NCBI GenBank assembly: GCA_043421945.1
Contig: JBHOGO010000003.1
Location: forward strand, 1 to 64,000
Source of the DNA: Thaumasiovibrio sp043421945
GTDB taxonomy: Bacteria; Pseudomonadota; Gammaproteobacteria; Enterobacterales; Vibrionaceae
Direction: 5' to 3'
Length of the DNA stretch: 64,000 nucleotides
Positions within the stretch are counted from its first letter, which is position 1; each line of letters begins with the position of its first letter. Both the position numbers and the translations under genes were made by a program. Positions 1 to 9,241 of the stretch are shown piece by piece. Below the pieces are notes generated by a model that was not told the origin of the DNA, did not search any database, and saw nothing but the letters and a program-made list of their open reading frames with translations.

Positions 1-316
1 GTTCCTGACATCTTCAATTTTCCTGAAGAAGCCTCAGCGTATAGAAGCGCTGCTGATGATTATGACGCTAAGCCTTCTCGTATACGCGAGTTTAGAGCAC
101 AAAATCCGAGAGCAACTCACCAAGGCAGAAGAGTTCTTCCCGAGCATGGTGAAGAACAAGACGACAACTAAACCGACGGCACGTTGGGTGTTCCTAAAGT
201 TCGAAGGGGTCGACACCCTAGAGTTTGGTGATCAAAGCTTCATAACGGGAGTCCAAGAGTATCAAACTCGGCTTCTCAAACTGCTTGGTGCTCTATATGA
301 ATCAGTTTATTCCTAA
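1..316 (+). mobile_element. 3' remnant or right end of an IS1634-like insertion sequence, cut by the window edge
   Basis: The left edge holds the end of a transposase reading frame. The short segment just after the stop codon (about 317-340, GTGGGCTGCGGAATCTCGG) could be the terminal inverted repeat of the element, but the other end lies outside the window, so neither the repeat nor a target duplication can be checked. Whether the element is complete upstream is unknown. Confidence 0.55.
2..316 (+). CDS. transposase C-terminus, IS1634/DUF4277-like (partial)
   Basis: The frame is open from base 2 and ends with TAA at 314-316, giving about 104 residues of C-terminus. It contains FLKKPQRIEALLMIMTLSLL, followed by VYASLEHKIREQL and KPTARWVFLKFEGV, a pattern I recognise from the C-terminal part of IS1634-type DDE transposases (family with an N-terminal DUF4277). 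The catalytic core is outside the window. The protein would cut and join the ends of its own element. It has no functional link with the Sel1 gene downstream. Identification is by remembered family pattern; the exact IS name is not claimed. Confidence 0.6.
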   Translation, partial: FLTSSIFLKKPQRIEALLMIMTLSLLVYASLEHKIREQLTKAEEFFPSMVKNKTTTKPTARWVFLKFEGVDTLEFGDQSFITGVQEYQTRLLKLLGALYESVYS

Positions 317-533
317 GTGGGCTGCGGAATCTCGGATATATCACTTTTTGCATCATGGTTTCATTATCAGCAAGATCAAGGTCACATTTATATAAGTTGA
401 TTGACTGGATAAATGGCTGATCTATGTATGTATTATATTTTGTGCTGATAAAGACGTGATATGCGTGGTTGATTTTTGACCACGCTATCATTAGTGTCTG
501 TCTGTCATTGGTGAGTGGAAGAGGGTGAAGTAA

Positions 534-1322
534 ATGGAGCAACGTCATACATGGAAGAAGTTGTACATAGTCGGTATCGTGTTTTTGCTTAGTGCTTTTA
601 ATGCATCGTCCTACGCATCAAATACGACGACCCCCGCAAGTCATTTAGCAGCAACTCTCTCTTTAGTTAAGCTAGAAGCAAAAGAAGGTGATCAGCAGCT
701 ACAGCTGTATTTAGGTCAAGCTTACCTATTTGGTCTTGATGGTGTTGAACAAGATCCACTTCAAGCCATGTATTGGTTAGAGCTTGCTGCAATCGACGAT
801 TCTCAAGTAAAAAAACTCATTGCACAGCTTTTTCACTATGGCGAAGGGCTGCCGAAGAACAATGAAATGGCTTTTCACTGGTATATGAAAGCGGCAAAGG
901 CGGGTGATGTTGAAGCCATGGAGCGTGTCGCGTCGTTTTATGCGACAGGTATGGTGGAAACGGATGATAGCTGTAGCGACGCTATTGCTTGGTACCAAAA
1001 TGCCGCAGGAAAAGGATCAATATTATCTCGTCGTAACCTAGTGTGGTTGTATTCAACGTGCCCGAATCCAAATTTACGAGATGGAGATTTAGCACTGAAG
1101 ATTGCTAAGCAGCTCATCGCCCGTTTACCGCAACTTGATGCGAGTGATTTTGATAATTTAGCTGCCGCTTATGCTGCGTGTGGTGAGTTTGATAAAGCGA
1201 TAGAAGCCCAGCGCCAAGCCATGGCATCTTTAGGAAATGAAGACGGTATACAAACGCGATATCAGACCTTCCAACAACGATTAGAACATTATAAGCAGCA
1301 TCGTATTTGGATTGATGAATAG
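534..1322 (+). CDS. secreted Sel1/TPR-like repeat protein
   Basis: The 262-residue protein starts with a basic stretch and a hydrophobic segment (about residues 10-28) ending in a small-residue cleavage region, so it is probably exported to the periplasm. After about residue 50 it carries Sel1-type helical repeats: units with LYLGQAYLFGLDGVEQDPLQ and A-W/H-W-Y-x-x-A-A-x-x-G patterns recur at roughly 36-residue spacing (residues ~62-165), then more degenerate TPR-like helices to the C-terminus. Such repeats are protein-protein interaction scaffolds; no enzyme motif is visible and the partner is unknown. It stands alone, between the IS fragment and an iron-regulated cluster, with its own terminator. 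Confidence 0.75.
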   Translation: MEQRHTWKKLYIVGIVFLLSAFNASSYASNTTTPASHLAATLSLVKLEAKEGDQQLQLYLGQAYLFGLDGVEQDPLQAMYWLELAAIDDSQVKKLIAQLFHYGEGLPKNNEMAFHWYMKAAKAGDVEAMERVASFYATGMVETDDSCSDAIAWYQNAAGKGSILSRRNLVWLYSTCPNPNLRDGDLALKIAKQLIARLPQLDASDFDNLAAAYAACGEFDKAIEAQRQAMASLGNEDGIQTRYQTFQQRLEHYKQHRIWIDE

Positions 1323-1353
1323 CTTTAAGTCCTGACATTTAGTATTAAAAGTG

Positions 1354-1379
1354 AAGCGCCTATTGGCGCTTTATTTTTT
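1354..1379 (+). terminator. rho-independent terminator after the Sel1-repeat gene
   Basis: A 7-bp stem AAGCGCC/GGCGCTT with a TATT loop is followed by a T-rich tract, 32 bases after the stop codon. Confidence 0.85.
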
Positions 1380-1497
1380 CAAGGTACACCTCTATCCACC
1401 AACGCTAGCACGAATACTTCATCACTCATCTTTATTTAAAAAGTGCTATTTAATTGCCTCTCAAATGTTTCAACTTGTAACCATTTCTGGTTTAATG

Positions 1498-1516
1498 CAA
1501 ATGATAATGATTATTG
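1498..1516 (+). promoter_or_regulatory. Fur box upstream of the imelysin cluster
   Basis: The 19 bases CAAATGATAATGATTATTG closely resemble the Fur consensus GATAATGATAATCATTATC, including the ATGATAATGATTAT core. They lie 33 bases upstream of the first imelysin gene, where a promoter would sit. This implies repression by Fur-Fe2+ and expression during iron limitation, which fits the imelysin and di-haem proteins downstream. Confidence 0.8.
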
Positions 1517-1549
1517 AACTCTTTACATGAATTAGGACAAGGATGAAAC

Positions 1550-2803
1550 ATGCTCAACAAACGTTCACTCTGGATCCCTTTAGGACTACTTGCTTCGCCA
1601 GCTTTTGCTGCTACAACAGTGACCGAGAAAGCGGTGGTGGAACATTATGCAACCATCGCTCATGCGGTTTACGCAGATGCGTTAACAACGGCTACGTCGC
1701 TAGATGAAGCATTGCATGCCTTACTTGCTAACCCCAATGAGAAGACACTCACAAGTGCAAAAGAAGCTTGGGTAGCTTCTCGTGTTCCGTATCAACAGTC
1801 AGAAGTGTTCCGGTTTGGTAATGCCATTGTGGATGATTGGGAAGGCCAGCTAAACGCTTGGCCATTGGACGAGGGGTTAATTGACTATGTTCAAGCTAAT
1901 TACCAATACGAGCTTGGCAATGATGGCGCGGTTGCCAATATTATTGCTAGCGACAAAGTACAAGTCGGTAATCAGTTCTTAGATGTGAGCACTTTAACCC
2001 CTGAATTATTGGCTGATTTGAATGAGGTTGGTGGCTCAGAAGCGAATGTGGCAACAGGTTATCACGCTATTGAATTCTTACTCTGGGGTCAGGACTTGAA
2101 TGGCACTGCAGCAGGGGCCGGAGAGCGCCCAGCATCGGATTTTGAATTAGGTAGTGAGTGCACGAACGGGAACTGTGAACGAAGACGCCAGTACCTTATT
2201 GCTGCAAGTGAGCTACTGCAAAGTGACCTTTCATGGATGGTAGAACAATGGGCTGTTGAGGATGATTCAAACTATCGTGCGACCTTATTGAGCGAGTCTT
2301 CGGAACAAGGCTTACGCAAAATGTTGTTTGGAATGGGCTCGCTCTCACTGGGTGAATTAGCGGGTGAGCGTATGAAAGTAGCATTGGAGGCAAACTCATC
2401 TGAGGATGAGCATGATTGTTTCTCTGACAATACGCACAACTCACACTATTACAACGAGCAGGGAATCTATAACGTATATATGGGGACTTATGTACGTGCA
2501 GATGGCTCACTACTGACAGGTCCTAGCCTACATGATTTGGTCGAGCAAAAAGATGCCTCAGCAGCCGCTGGCATTCAAAAAGAATTTGATGCTGCTCGTA
2601 ATGAAGTCTACGCACTCGTGAATTCAGCTGAAGTGGAAAATATCTATTTTGATCAGCTTATTGCATCCAATAACCCTGCTGGGAATGCTCTTGTGAATAG
2701 TGCGATTGACGGTCTTGTTAAACAGACTATTGCGATTGAACGCAGTGCAAATCTACTTGGTATTACCAACCTTAATCCAGATACCGCAGACCATGAATTT
2801 TAA
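1550..2803 (+). CDS. imelysin-family iron-regulated protein (IrpA/ICMP-like)
   Basis: This 417-residue periplasmic protein has a signal peptide (about residues 1-20, ending SPAFA). It carries the imelysin signature GxHxxE as GYHAIEFLLWGQD at residues 170-182 (H172, E175), which is thought to bind a metal in this family. The helical imelysin fold is duplicated over residues ~27-400. Family members such as IrpA and ICMP are iron-regulated; proposed roles are iron or haem capture or peptidase activity, neither firmly settled. It is the first gene behind a Fur box and is followed by a di-haem oxidoreductase, a second imelysin and a DUF1513 gene, a grouping seen repeatedly in marine gammaproteobacteria. 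The ATG at 1550 is preceded by GGACAAGGATGAAAC. Confidence 0.88.
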   Translation: MLNKRSLWIPLGLLASPAFAATTVTEKAVVEHYATIAHAVYADALTTATSLDEALHALLANPNEKTLTSAKEAWVASRVPYQQSEVFRFGNAIVDDWEGQLNAWPLDEGLIDYVQANYQYELGNDGAVANIIASDKVQVGNQFLDVSTLTPELLADLNEVGGSEANVATGYHAIEFLLWGQDLNGTAAGAGERPASDFELGSECTNGNCERRRQYLIAASELLQSDLSWMVEQWAVEDDSNYRATLLSESSEQGLRKMLFGMGSLSLGELAGERMKVALEANSSEDEHDCFSDNTHNSHYYNEQGIYNVYMGTYVRADGSLLTGPSLHDLVEQKDASAAAGIQKEFDAARNEVYALVNSAEVENIYFDQLIASNNPAGNALVNSAIDGLVKQTIAIERSANLLGITNLNPDTADHEF

Positions 2804-2852
2804 CTGCAGGTAGCGCTTCGTATTGATGCGTTCCTTTTTGAATAAGAGTGAT

Positions 2853-2875
2853 GGCCCGCGCACTGCGGGCCTTTT
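2853..2875 (+). terminator. stem-loop in the gap between imelysin and di-haem oxidoreductase genes
   Basis: A perfect 7-bp GC-only stem GGCCCGC/GCGGGCC with loop GCACT is followed by only four T. It lies between the first and second cluster genes, so it may act as a partial terminator or mRNA stabiliser that gives more imelysin than downstream products. Confidence 0.6.
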
Positions 2876-2898
2876 GAGTTTGATACTGGATTAAAGCA

Positions 2899-4341
2899 AT
2901 GTTTAAAAAATGGTTAGTAGTATTGTTCGGTTTCTCGCTAAGCATCAATGCAGAAGAGCTAAGTGCTGAAGAGCTAAGCCGTCATGATAATGAGACCCAA
3001 AAAACAGCTTATGTCAGCATGGCCAAAACTGGTGGCGGTACGACAACAAGTAAAGAAGGCCCTAATGCTTTTTCTCAACCCGCCAGTAATTTGCCACTTA
3101 TCGACAAGATAGACTTTAGTGTTGGCAACAGTTTTTTTCGGAATCCCTGGGTTACCGCTCCTGCCAGTACCGATGCAAGAGATGGACTGGGGCCGCTGTT
3201 TAACACGAATGGTTGCCAAAATTGCCATATTAAAGATGGCCGGGGCCACGCACCTCGCGAAGGCGACACCAATGCCGTGTCGATGTTAATTCGATTATCT
3301 ATCCCACCACAAAATGAGATGCAGCGACGACAACAACAGCGGGATGGGGTGGTGCCAGATCCTATTTATGGTGGTCAACTGCAAGACTTTTCTATTCCCG
3401 GTGCAAAACCTGAAGGACAAATCAACATCACGTATCGCTATTTTGATGTCTCTTTTGCTGATGGTAGTACTGTGCAATTGCGTGAGCCTAATGTCAGTAT
3501 TATTGAACTCAATTATGGCGAATTGCATGAGCAAATCATGATGTCAGCCCGTGTTGCGCCACCCATGATAGGTTTAGGTCTGTTGGAGTCTATTCCTGAA
3601 GAGACCATTCATCATTTTGCTGAGGTGCAGCAGGCTGAAGATGATGGTGTTTCGGGGAAAACCAATAAAGTATGGGACGTTCAGAAAAATGACTTTTCGC
3701 TTGGACGCTTTGGTTGGAAAGCTGGCCAGCCAAGTTTGATGCAGCAAAATGCAGCGGCATTTAATGGTGATCTTGGGTTGACCAGTGCCCTTTTTCAGAC
3801 GACAGACTGCACAGAGAAACAAGTACGTTGCCATCAATTACCTCATGGAGGAGAGCCAGAAGTGAGTGATGAAATACTGGGTTTTGTTGAATTTTATTCC
3901 CAGCATCTCGCTGTACCCAAGCGCCGAAATATTGATCAACCTTTGGTGATTGCGGGTGAGTCACTGTTTGAGTCTGCAAATTGTCATGCGTGCCACCAGA
4001 GCAATATTAAAACCGGTGAAATTGAAGGGCGTCCTGCATTGTCGAATCAAATTATTCACCCTTATACGGATTTGCTTCTCCACGATATGGGTGAAGGTTT
4101 AGCGGATCATCGCCCAGAGTATTTAGCAAATGGTAAAGAGTGGAGAACAGCGCCTTTATGGGGCTTGGGCTATACCGAAGAAGTTAACGGTCATACCGAG
4201 TTTCTACACGATGGGCGAGCGCGAAATGTTATGGAAGCGGTGTTATGGCATGGGGGAGAGGCCGAATCAAGTAAGCAGCGTGTACTCTCAATGTCTAAAG
4301 CAGAGCGTAAAGCGCTTCTCGCTTTTTTGAATTCTTTGTAA
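2899..4341 (+). CDS. di-haem oxidoreductase, putative thiol oxidoreductase (DUF1111)
   Basis: The 480-residue protein has an N-terminal signal peptide (~1-18) and two c-type haem motifs, CQNCH at residues 106-110 and CHACH at 362-366, typical of the DHOR/DUF1111 family. In this family the two haems sit in cytochrome-c-like domains related to di-haem peroxidases; members are usually annotated as putative thiol oxidoreductases, without a proven substrate. It is periplasmic and needs the cytochrome c maturation machinery. It lies between two imelysin genes in the Fur-controlled cluster, with the next gene starting 14 bases after its stop, so it probably works with the imelysins in periplasmic iron redox chemistry (inference). 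A short tandem repeat near the start encodes AEELSAEELS. Confidence 0.85.
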   Translation: MFKKWLVVLFGFSLSINAEELSAEELSRHDNETQKTAYVSMAKTGGGTTTSKEGPNAFSQPASNLPLIDKIDFSVGNSFFRNPWVTAPASTDARDGLGPLFNTNGCQNCHIKDGRGHAPREGDTNAVSMLIRLSIPPQNEMQRRQQQRDGVVPDPIYGGQLQDFSIPGAKPEGQINITYRYFDVSFADGSTVQLREPNVSIIELNYGELHEQIMMSARVAPPMIGLGLLESIPEETIHHFAEVQQAEDDGVSGKTNKVWDVQKNDFSLGRFGWKAGQPSLMQQNAAAFNGDLGLTSALFQTTDCTEKQVRCHQLPHGGEPEVSDEILGFVEFYSQHLAVPKRRNIDQPLVIAGESLFESANCHACHQSNIKTGEIEGRPALSNQIIHPYTDLLLHDMGEGLADHRPEYLANGKEWRTAPLWGLGYTEEVNGHTEFLHDGRARNVMEAVLWHGGEAESSKQRVLSMSKAERKALLAFLNSL

Positions 4342-4355
4342 AGGAGGGCATCAAC

Positions 4356-5450
4356 ATGGAAATCACACAATTTCGCTCCGTTCGAACTCTTATCCGCTCT
4401 GCAATGGAATATTCGGTGATACTGGCTCTACTACTTGTTAACTTGATATTCAGCGCAAGCGCTGCTGAGGTCAGCATCCCAGAGAAGACCACTCCCTCTT
4501 CTCATGCCGATGGTATACATCATCCCTTCGGCACCGTAGCAGCGATACAGCAGTACGACCTTCAAGCTGCTGTCGATCTGCACAATGCAGCTAAGCACCT
4601 TCAAAATCAGATGGATCTTTATTGCGCTATCGAAGGACATATCTCTCCTGTGCGAGATGCTTGGCGACAGCTTTCATTGAGATGGATGCATTTCCAGGGG
4701 CGCGAAGATACTCCGCTCTCTGTTCAACCTCTCGTCTGGCATATCCAATTTTGGCCAGATAAAAAGAATACAACAGGCCGTAAGATTCAAGAGATGCTGG
4801 AATCTGACAACCGTTATGAAATGGAAGAGATCACACAGCTTAGCGTTGCTGCAAGAGGGATAGGTAGCCTTGAATGGTTTCTCTTTGATGAAGCTTCGGA
4901 TCTAAACAGCGGGCTCCAATGTAGAGCAGCTATGGCTCTCAGCCGTGATCTTGCCAATACGACGCAGCACTACTCTCTTGGTTGGGAAGCTCCCGACTGG
5001 CTTGAAATGTCAGATAAGCACCAAACCGCTGCGCACTTTGCTGCGCTTAGCGATCAGATTGCTTTTGTTATCAAAAAACTCAATTTACCACTGGGCACAA
5101 AAGGGCGTGCTAACCCTTACTTTTCTGAAGCGTGGCGATCTGAGTATTCACTCATGTTACTGAAACAATCCGTGGTCCAGTTACAGCAGTATTGGCTGGT
5201 GGCGGTGAAGCCAGCTGTCGTTGACATTCACGAATTAGAAATGGCGCAAAGCATTGATATCATTTTTTTAAGGTTACTTGATAGTTGGCCGCAAGGTGAC
5301 TCTCTTCGAGATCTACTTGGTACCCCAGAAGGTTATCGTAAGGGCTTAGCTATTCGAGCGCAGTTACAAGGTATTGCCGAACAACTGGAGATTGAAATAG
5401 CCCCCGCTTTAGGGGTGACCGTTGGCTTTAATGCTTCTGACGGTGATTAA
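4356..5450 (+). CDS. second imelysin-family periplasmic protein, with altered GxHxxE motif
   Basis: A strong ribosome site AAAGGAGG precedes the ATG at 4356. The 364-residue product has a long basic N-region and a hydrophobic export segment (about residues 18-37). Imelysin features include the N-terminal helix with RDAWRQLSLRWMHFQG and the region RGIGSLEWFLFDE, which aligns with GxHxxE but has G in place of the His, as in many second-copy imelysins. The motif variant suggests a different metal geometry or a partner role beside the first imelysin. It is translationally close to the di-haem oxidoreductase upstream (14 bases) and followed by the broken DUF1513 gene. Confidence 0.82.
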   Translation: MEITQFRSVRTLIRSAMEYSVILALLLVNLIFSASAAEVSIPEKTTPSSHADGIHHPFGTVAAIQQYDLQAAVDLHNAAKHLQNQMDLYCAIEGHISPVRDAWRQLSLRWMHFQGREDTPLSVQPLVWHIQFWPDKKNTTGRKIQEMLESDNRYEMEEITQLSVAARGIGSLEWFLFDEASDLNSGLQCRAAMALSRDLANTTQHYSLGWEAPDWLEMSDKHQTAAHFAALSDQIAFVIKKLNLPLGTKGRANPYFSEAWRSEYSLMLLKQSVVQLQQYWLVAVKPAVVDIHELEMAQSIDIIFLRLLDSWPQGDSLRDLLGTPEGYRKGLAIRAQLQGIAEQLEIEIAPALGVTVGFNASDGD

Positions 5451-5530
5451 CCATGGTGGTTAGGGGCATGAGCTAGCGCATGAGAGAGCTAGCCTGTAGA
5501 AGGAAATATGTTATTGAAGGAGCAAGTCCA

Positions 5531-6665
5531 TTGCAGAAGCTAACGAGGCGTGAAGCTTTACTGGCGATAGGAGGGAGTACACTCTCTCCACTTCTATTGG
5601 GTGAGACATTATGGGGTATACCTAGTCATGCTGATGGTCATGCGGTTGGTCATCATGATGAGATGAAGCCTTTTCGAGGAATCATTGGCTGCGCAAAAGT
5701 TGACACTGGCTATGCGGTCGTTGTGACAGATCAGCGTTTTAACCCAACACATGCTTACCCTATCCCCCAACGAGGGCATGATGTCGTTGTTCATCCACAG
5801 TATCCGCTTGCTGTTGCGATTGCGCGACGTCCAGGTTTATTTTTACAGCCTATAAATTGGTTAAATGGGGAAAACTGGGAAAGCGTTCTTGCTCCCTCTG
5901 ATCGTGTTTTTTATGGTCACGGCCTATTTTCGTCAGAAGGCACATTTTTCTATACCACTGAAGGTGTTAGAGAGACTAGTGAGGGAGTTCTGGGTATTTA
6001 TCATGTGGATGTTGATCAAAAAGCGTTTAAGCGGGTAGGGGAGTGGCCGATAAATGGAATAGGGCCTCATGAATTAGTTTGGGCGACTAAAGACATATTA
6101 GCTATCGCTGTTGGGGGGGATTCAAACTCGCGGCAGAGAGAAATTGAATTTGGATGCGATGGAGCCGGCACTGCAATATATCGATGCAGCTTCTGGTCGT
6201 ATTATTGAGACAGCTGTCTTACCTGATAAGCAAGCGAGTATTCGACACCTTGATGTCACGACAGAAGGTGAAATTGTCGTCGGTTTACAACTACAATGTG
6301 AATTACCAAGTGATATACCATTGGTTGCGTTTCATCGCTTAGGGCAAGAGATTCGCTACGTTGAAGCTGAAGATCATGTTTGGCATCGTTTTCAAGGCTA
6401 TGTGGGTAGCGTGAGTTGCAATAAAAGCAGTGTCGTAGTGACTTCACCACGTGGTGGCTGTTTTGGGATCATATCACTTACAGACAAAGCATTAACTGAG
6501 TCGCATAGTATGAAAGATGTATGCGCAGCAGCAAGGCGTGGGCAAGGATGGCTACTTGGTACTGGGCTTGGTTATGTGTTAGATTTTCAATCCACTTCAG
6601 ATTATGCAACTATAGGCTTAAAAGAGGTGGCGTGGGATAATCACTGGGCGTTAATTTATGATTAG
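5531..6665 (+). pseudogene. DUF1513 protein, frameshifted at a run of seven G
   Basis: Two overlapping frames together make one DUF1513 protein of about 377 residues. The first (to 6208) ends after ILAIAVGG, and the second resumes as GGIQTRGREKLNLDAMEPAL and runs to 6665. The switch occurs at the G7 tract 6113-6119; removing one G restores a continuous family-like sequence. I place the start at TTG 5531, which has GAAGGAG upstream and gives MQKLTRREALLAIGG, with a Tat-like twin-arginine motif and an export segment; ATG 5480 is the alternative. DUF1513 proteins look like beta-propellers and co-occur with imelysins and DUF1111 proteins. The break may be a true mutation, phase variation at the homopolymer, or a base-call error. 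Confidence 0.8.
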
Positions 6666-6767
6666 TTTATTCAGTGACTTATCAATAAAACAAAAACAAA
6701 ATCAATATTACGGGTAGAAGTTTGCCATACTGAAACTGAGGACCCGGCAAGTTGGAGCCAACATAGA

Positions 6768-8411
6768 ATGCGTATTACGTACAGACCGTTGAGCCACTGT
6801 CTTTGGTTATTAGTGGCATTGCTTTCATGGCCGAGTTTGGCGGTGAAAACTGAAACCTATTCCGGCGCTGATGCTGTTTCGACTGCATGGGTGGTTGAGC
6901 ACGTGCCGACAAATGTGTCACTTCGTTACCCCGAGCTTGTGACATCCCTTTATTCGACTATACGACTGAATGCCTTTTGGGAAGACAGTCGTGTACGAGC
7001 AAGCCTAGAGCAGCAGATCAATGTTATCGCGTTAGCGGAAATAAGCCCATGGTTCGAAGAGCGGGCCCGTAACTTATCAATATTGAAGCGTGAAGAGCGC
7101 TGGCGTAGTTATGATGTTGTTGCCACAGACACCTTGCTTGCCTTCTTACGCTATCGTGGCGACCTTGCCCATGAAGGGAAAGCGTGGTTGTTTGGCGCTG
7201 GCGTGCAGTCACTGGGTCTACAACCTGATCTTATTGAGGTGCAGAGTTTCTTAGACGCTTGGGAAGGAAACTACCTCTACTCATGGTTAGAGGGTAAGAA
7301 GCCGTTTGGTGATGCTTATGCCAATATGCTTGACGGTATTTTAACGCTTCAGGCGTTAGAAGCCCGAGTGCTTCCAGTCATCAATGGGGATGGCGTTCTC
7401 CGTCCCGGCGATACCCTTTATGATACAGCACCCCTGATTGAGCTTTTGGTGACTTTGGGGGATCTATCTAATGAATCGGCATCATACCTTAATGCGTTAC
7501 CGAACCTTACTGAGTATCACCCACTTCTTGTTCAGGCAGTGAAACACTTTCAATTGCGACATGGATTGGCAGATGATGGGGCTATTGGACCGAAAACACG
7601 CCAATGGCTGAATACGCCCGCCGGTGAAAAAGTTCGTTTGATGGCTCTCAATATGGAGCGACTGCGTTTATGGACCCCTCAGCGGCATAATATGCTTGTT
7701 GTTAATATTCCTGACTATGGTTTAACGCTGTGGAAAAATGATGAAGTCGAGTTTCAAAGTAAAGTGATTGTTGGACGTCCTTCTCGACGCACACCGCTCC
7801 TATACTCCCAACTTGATACTGTTGTCTTCAATCCTCCGTGGAATGTCCCTGAGTCCATCATGGAAAAAGACATTTTGCCGAAAGTGAAGAAAGACTCTAG
7901 TTATTTGGCCAATAATAATTATGAAATCATCGAGGGGTGGCGTTCGTCGCAACGTATATCGGCAGAGAGTATTGATTGGGACTCACTAAATGTTGAACGT
8001 TTTCCGTATCGCCTGCGCCAAACACCGGGGAATCACAATGCGCTAGGCAGATATAAATTTAACATGCCAAATAGCAATGCTATTTACTTGCATGATACAC
8101 CGGCGAAAGGTTTATTTAATCGTTCACAGCGCGCATTTAGTTCTGGCTGTATCCGTGTTGAGCAAGCACATGGTCTTGCCATGTTGCTAATGGATCGTGC
8201 GGGTGTTGCTCCTGCTAAAGTCGATGGCTATCGACACGGCGGAAATACTAAGTTTGTCTCCGTTAGACGCCATGTACCTGTTGAGACTATCTATCAAACC
8301 GCATGGGTCGATGATAACAAGGGTTTACAATTCCGAACTGATATCTATAAATACGACCAGAATCAGCGTTGGCCGTTTGATGAAGAGCTATTGATGGCAC
8401 TGGGTATTTAA
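6768..8411 (+). CDS. ldtD: murein L,D-transpeptidase (LdtD/YcbB type)
   Basis: The 547-residue exported protein has a signal peptide (~1-25). It contains a peptidoglycan-binding domain around residues 240-285 (VKHFQLRHGLADDGAIGPKT) and a YkuD catalytic domain from about residue 310, with the HDTP motif and SSGCIRVEQ carrying the catalytic Cys461. It makes 3-3 cross-links between diaminopimelate residues of peptide stems in the periplasm. A C-terminal extension after the active site (VDDNKGLQFRTDIYKYD) is usual for YcbB. As in enterobacteria it lies just upstream of the ycbL-like gene, although no ycbK homologue lies between them here. Confidence 0.92.
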   Translation: MRITYRPLSHCLWLLVALLSWPSLAVKTETYSGADAVSTAWVVEHVPTNVSLRYPELVTSLYSTIRLNAFWEDSRVRASLEQQINVIALAEISPWFEERARNLSILKREERWRSYDVVATDTLLAFLRYRGDLAHEGKAWLFGAGVQSLGLQPDLIEVQSFLDAWEGNYLYSWLEGKKPFGDAYANMLDGILTLQALEARVLPVINGDGVLRPGDTLYDTAPLIELLVTLGDLSNESASYLNALPNLTEYHPLLVQAVKHFQLRHGLADDGAIGPKTRQWLNTPAGEKVRLMALNMERLRLWTPQRHNMLVVNIPDYGLTLWKNDEVEFQSKVIVGRPSRRTPLLYSQLDTVVFNPPWNVPESIMEKDILPKVKKDSSYLANNNYEIIEGWRSSQRISAESIDWDSLNVERFPYRLRQTPGNHNALGRYKFNMPNSNAIYLHDTPAKGLFNRSQRAFSSGCIRVEQAHGLAMLLMDRAGVAPAKVDGYRHGGNTKFVSVRRHVPVETIYQTAWVDDNKGLQFRTDIYKYDQNQRWPFDEELLMALGI

Positions 8412-8499
8412 CCCTGTATTGATGAGTGCTGTGAGACTTTGATCGCACAGCGCTCAGTGTTATCCTTCTTCTAAATAGACAGCAATCGGACGTCAGTCA

Positions 8500-9153
8500 A
8501 TGAGCCTTAAATATCAAATTGTTCCCGTTACTTCCTTTCAGCAAAACTGTTCGGTCGTTTGGTGTGATGAAACGCATCAGGCGGCAGTGATCGATCCTGG
8601 TGGTGATATCAAACGTATCGTTGAAGTCATCAATGAAAATGAGCTGCAGGTGACGAAGGTGATTCTTACGCATGGCCATATGGATCATGTTGGTGGTACC
8701 CCAGAGCTCGTAGAAGCACTCGGTGTGCCGGTGATCGGCCCACATAAAGATGACGTTTTTTGGCTTCAGGCGTTACCTGCTCAAAGTAATATGTTTGGCT
8801 TCCCTCATCTCGATCCGTTTGATCCTACTGAGTGGTTGGAAGATGGTGATAGCATTGAAGTGGGTCAGTGCGTGCTCCAAGTTATCCATACCCCAGGACA
8901 TACACCGGGGCATGTCGTCTTGTTCAATGAAGATGAAAAATTAGCCTTTGTGGGGGATGTTCTCTTTAATGGTGGTATTGGACGCACAGATTTCCCTAAA
9001 GGAAACCACCAAGATCTGATGGACTCTATTAAGTTGAAGCTTTGGCCTCTAGGGAATGATGTCACTTTTATTCCTGGGCATGGCCCTATCTCTACGTTTG
9101 GGAAAGAGCGAATCTCTAACCCATACGTTGCAGATGAAATGCCGATTTACTAG
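8500..9153 (+). CDS. ycbL: metallo-beta-lactamase-fold hydrolase, YcbL-like (glyoxalase II family)
   Basis: The 217-residue cytosolic protein has the metal ligand motif THGHMDH at residues 57-63 (H58, H60, D62, H63), a further ligand in HTPGHTPGH, the D of FVGDVLF and the late H of FIPGHGP. Length and motif order match E. coli YcbL, a type II glyoxalase-like enzyme that hydrolyses S-lactoylglutathione, though the physiological substrate is not certain. It follows ldtD on the same strand and ends in a clear terminator. Confidence 0.88.
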   Translation: MSLKYQIVPVTSFQQNCSVVWCDETHQAAVIDPGGDIKRIVEVINENELQVTKVILTHGHMDHVGGTPELVEALGVPVIGPHKDDVFWLQALPAQSNMFGFPHLDPFDPTEWLEDGDSIEVGQCVLQVIHTPGHTPGHVVLFNEDEKLAFVGDVLFNGGIGRTDFPKGNHQDLMDSIKLKLWPLGNDVTFIPGHGPISTFGKERISNPYVADEMPIY

Positions 9154-9177
9154 TAGAATGAGTGTTAGTTAATAATG

Positions 9178-9203
9178 GGCGTAGTGCAGACTACGCCTTT
9201 TTT
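9178..9203 (+). terminator. terminator after ycbL
   Basis: A 7-bp stem GGCGTAG/CTACGCC with loop TGCAGA is followed by six T. It separates ycbL from the convergent DUF2982 gene. Confidence 0.9.
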
Positions 9204-9241
9204 GTACCTTTCTTTTTGTTATTTGATTGCGAGTGGTTAGG

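Noticed and set aside
5480..5530. Upstream ATG start for the DUF1513 gene
   Set aside because: The TTG at 5531 has GAAGGAG upstream and places the twin-arginine motif properly at the N-terminus; the earlier start gives an odd leader. This remains a judgement.
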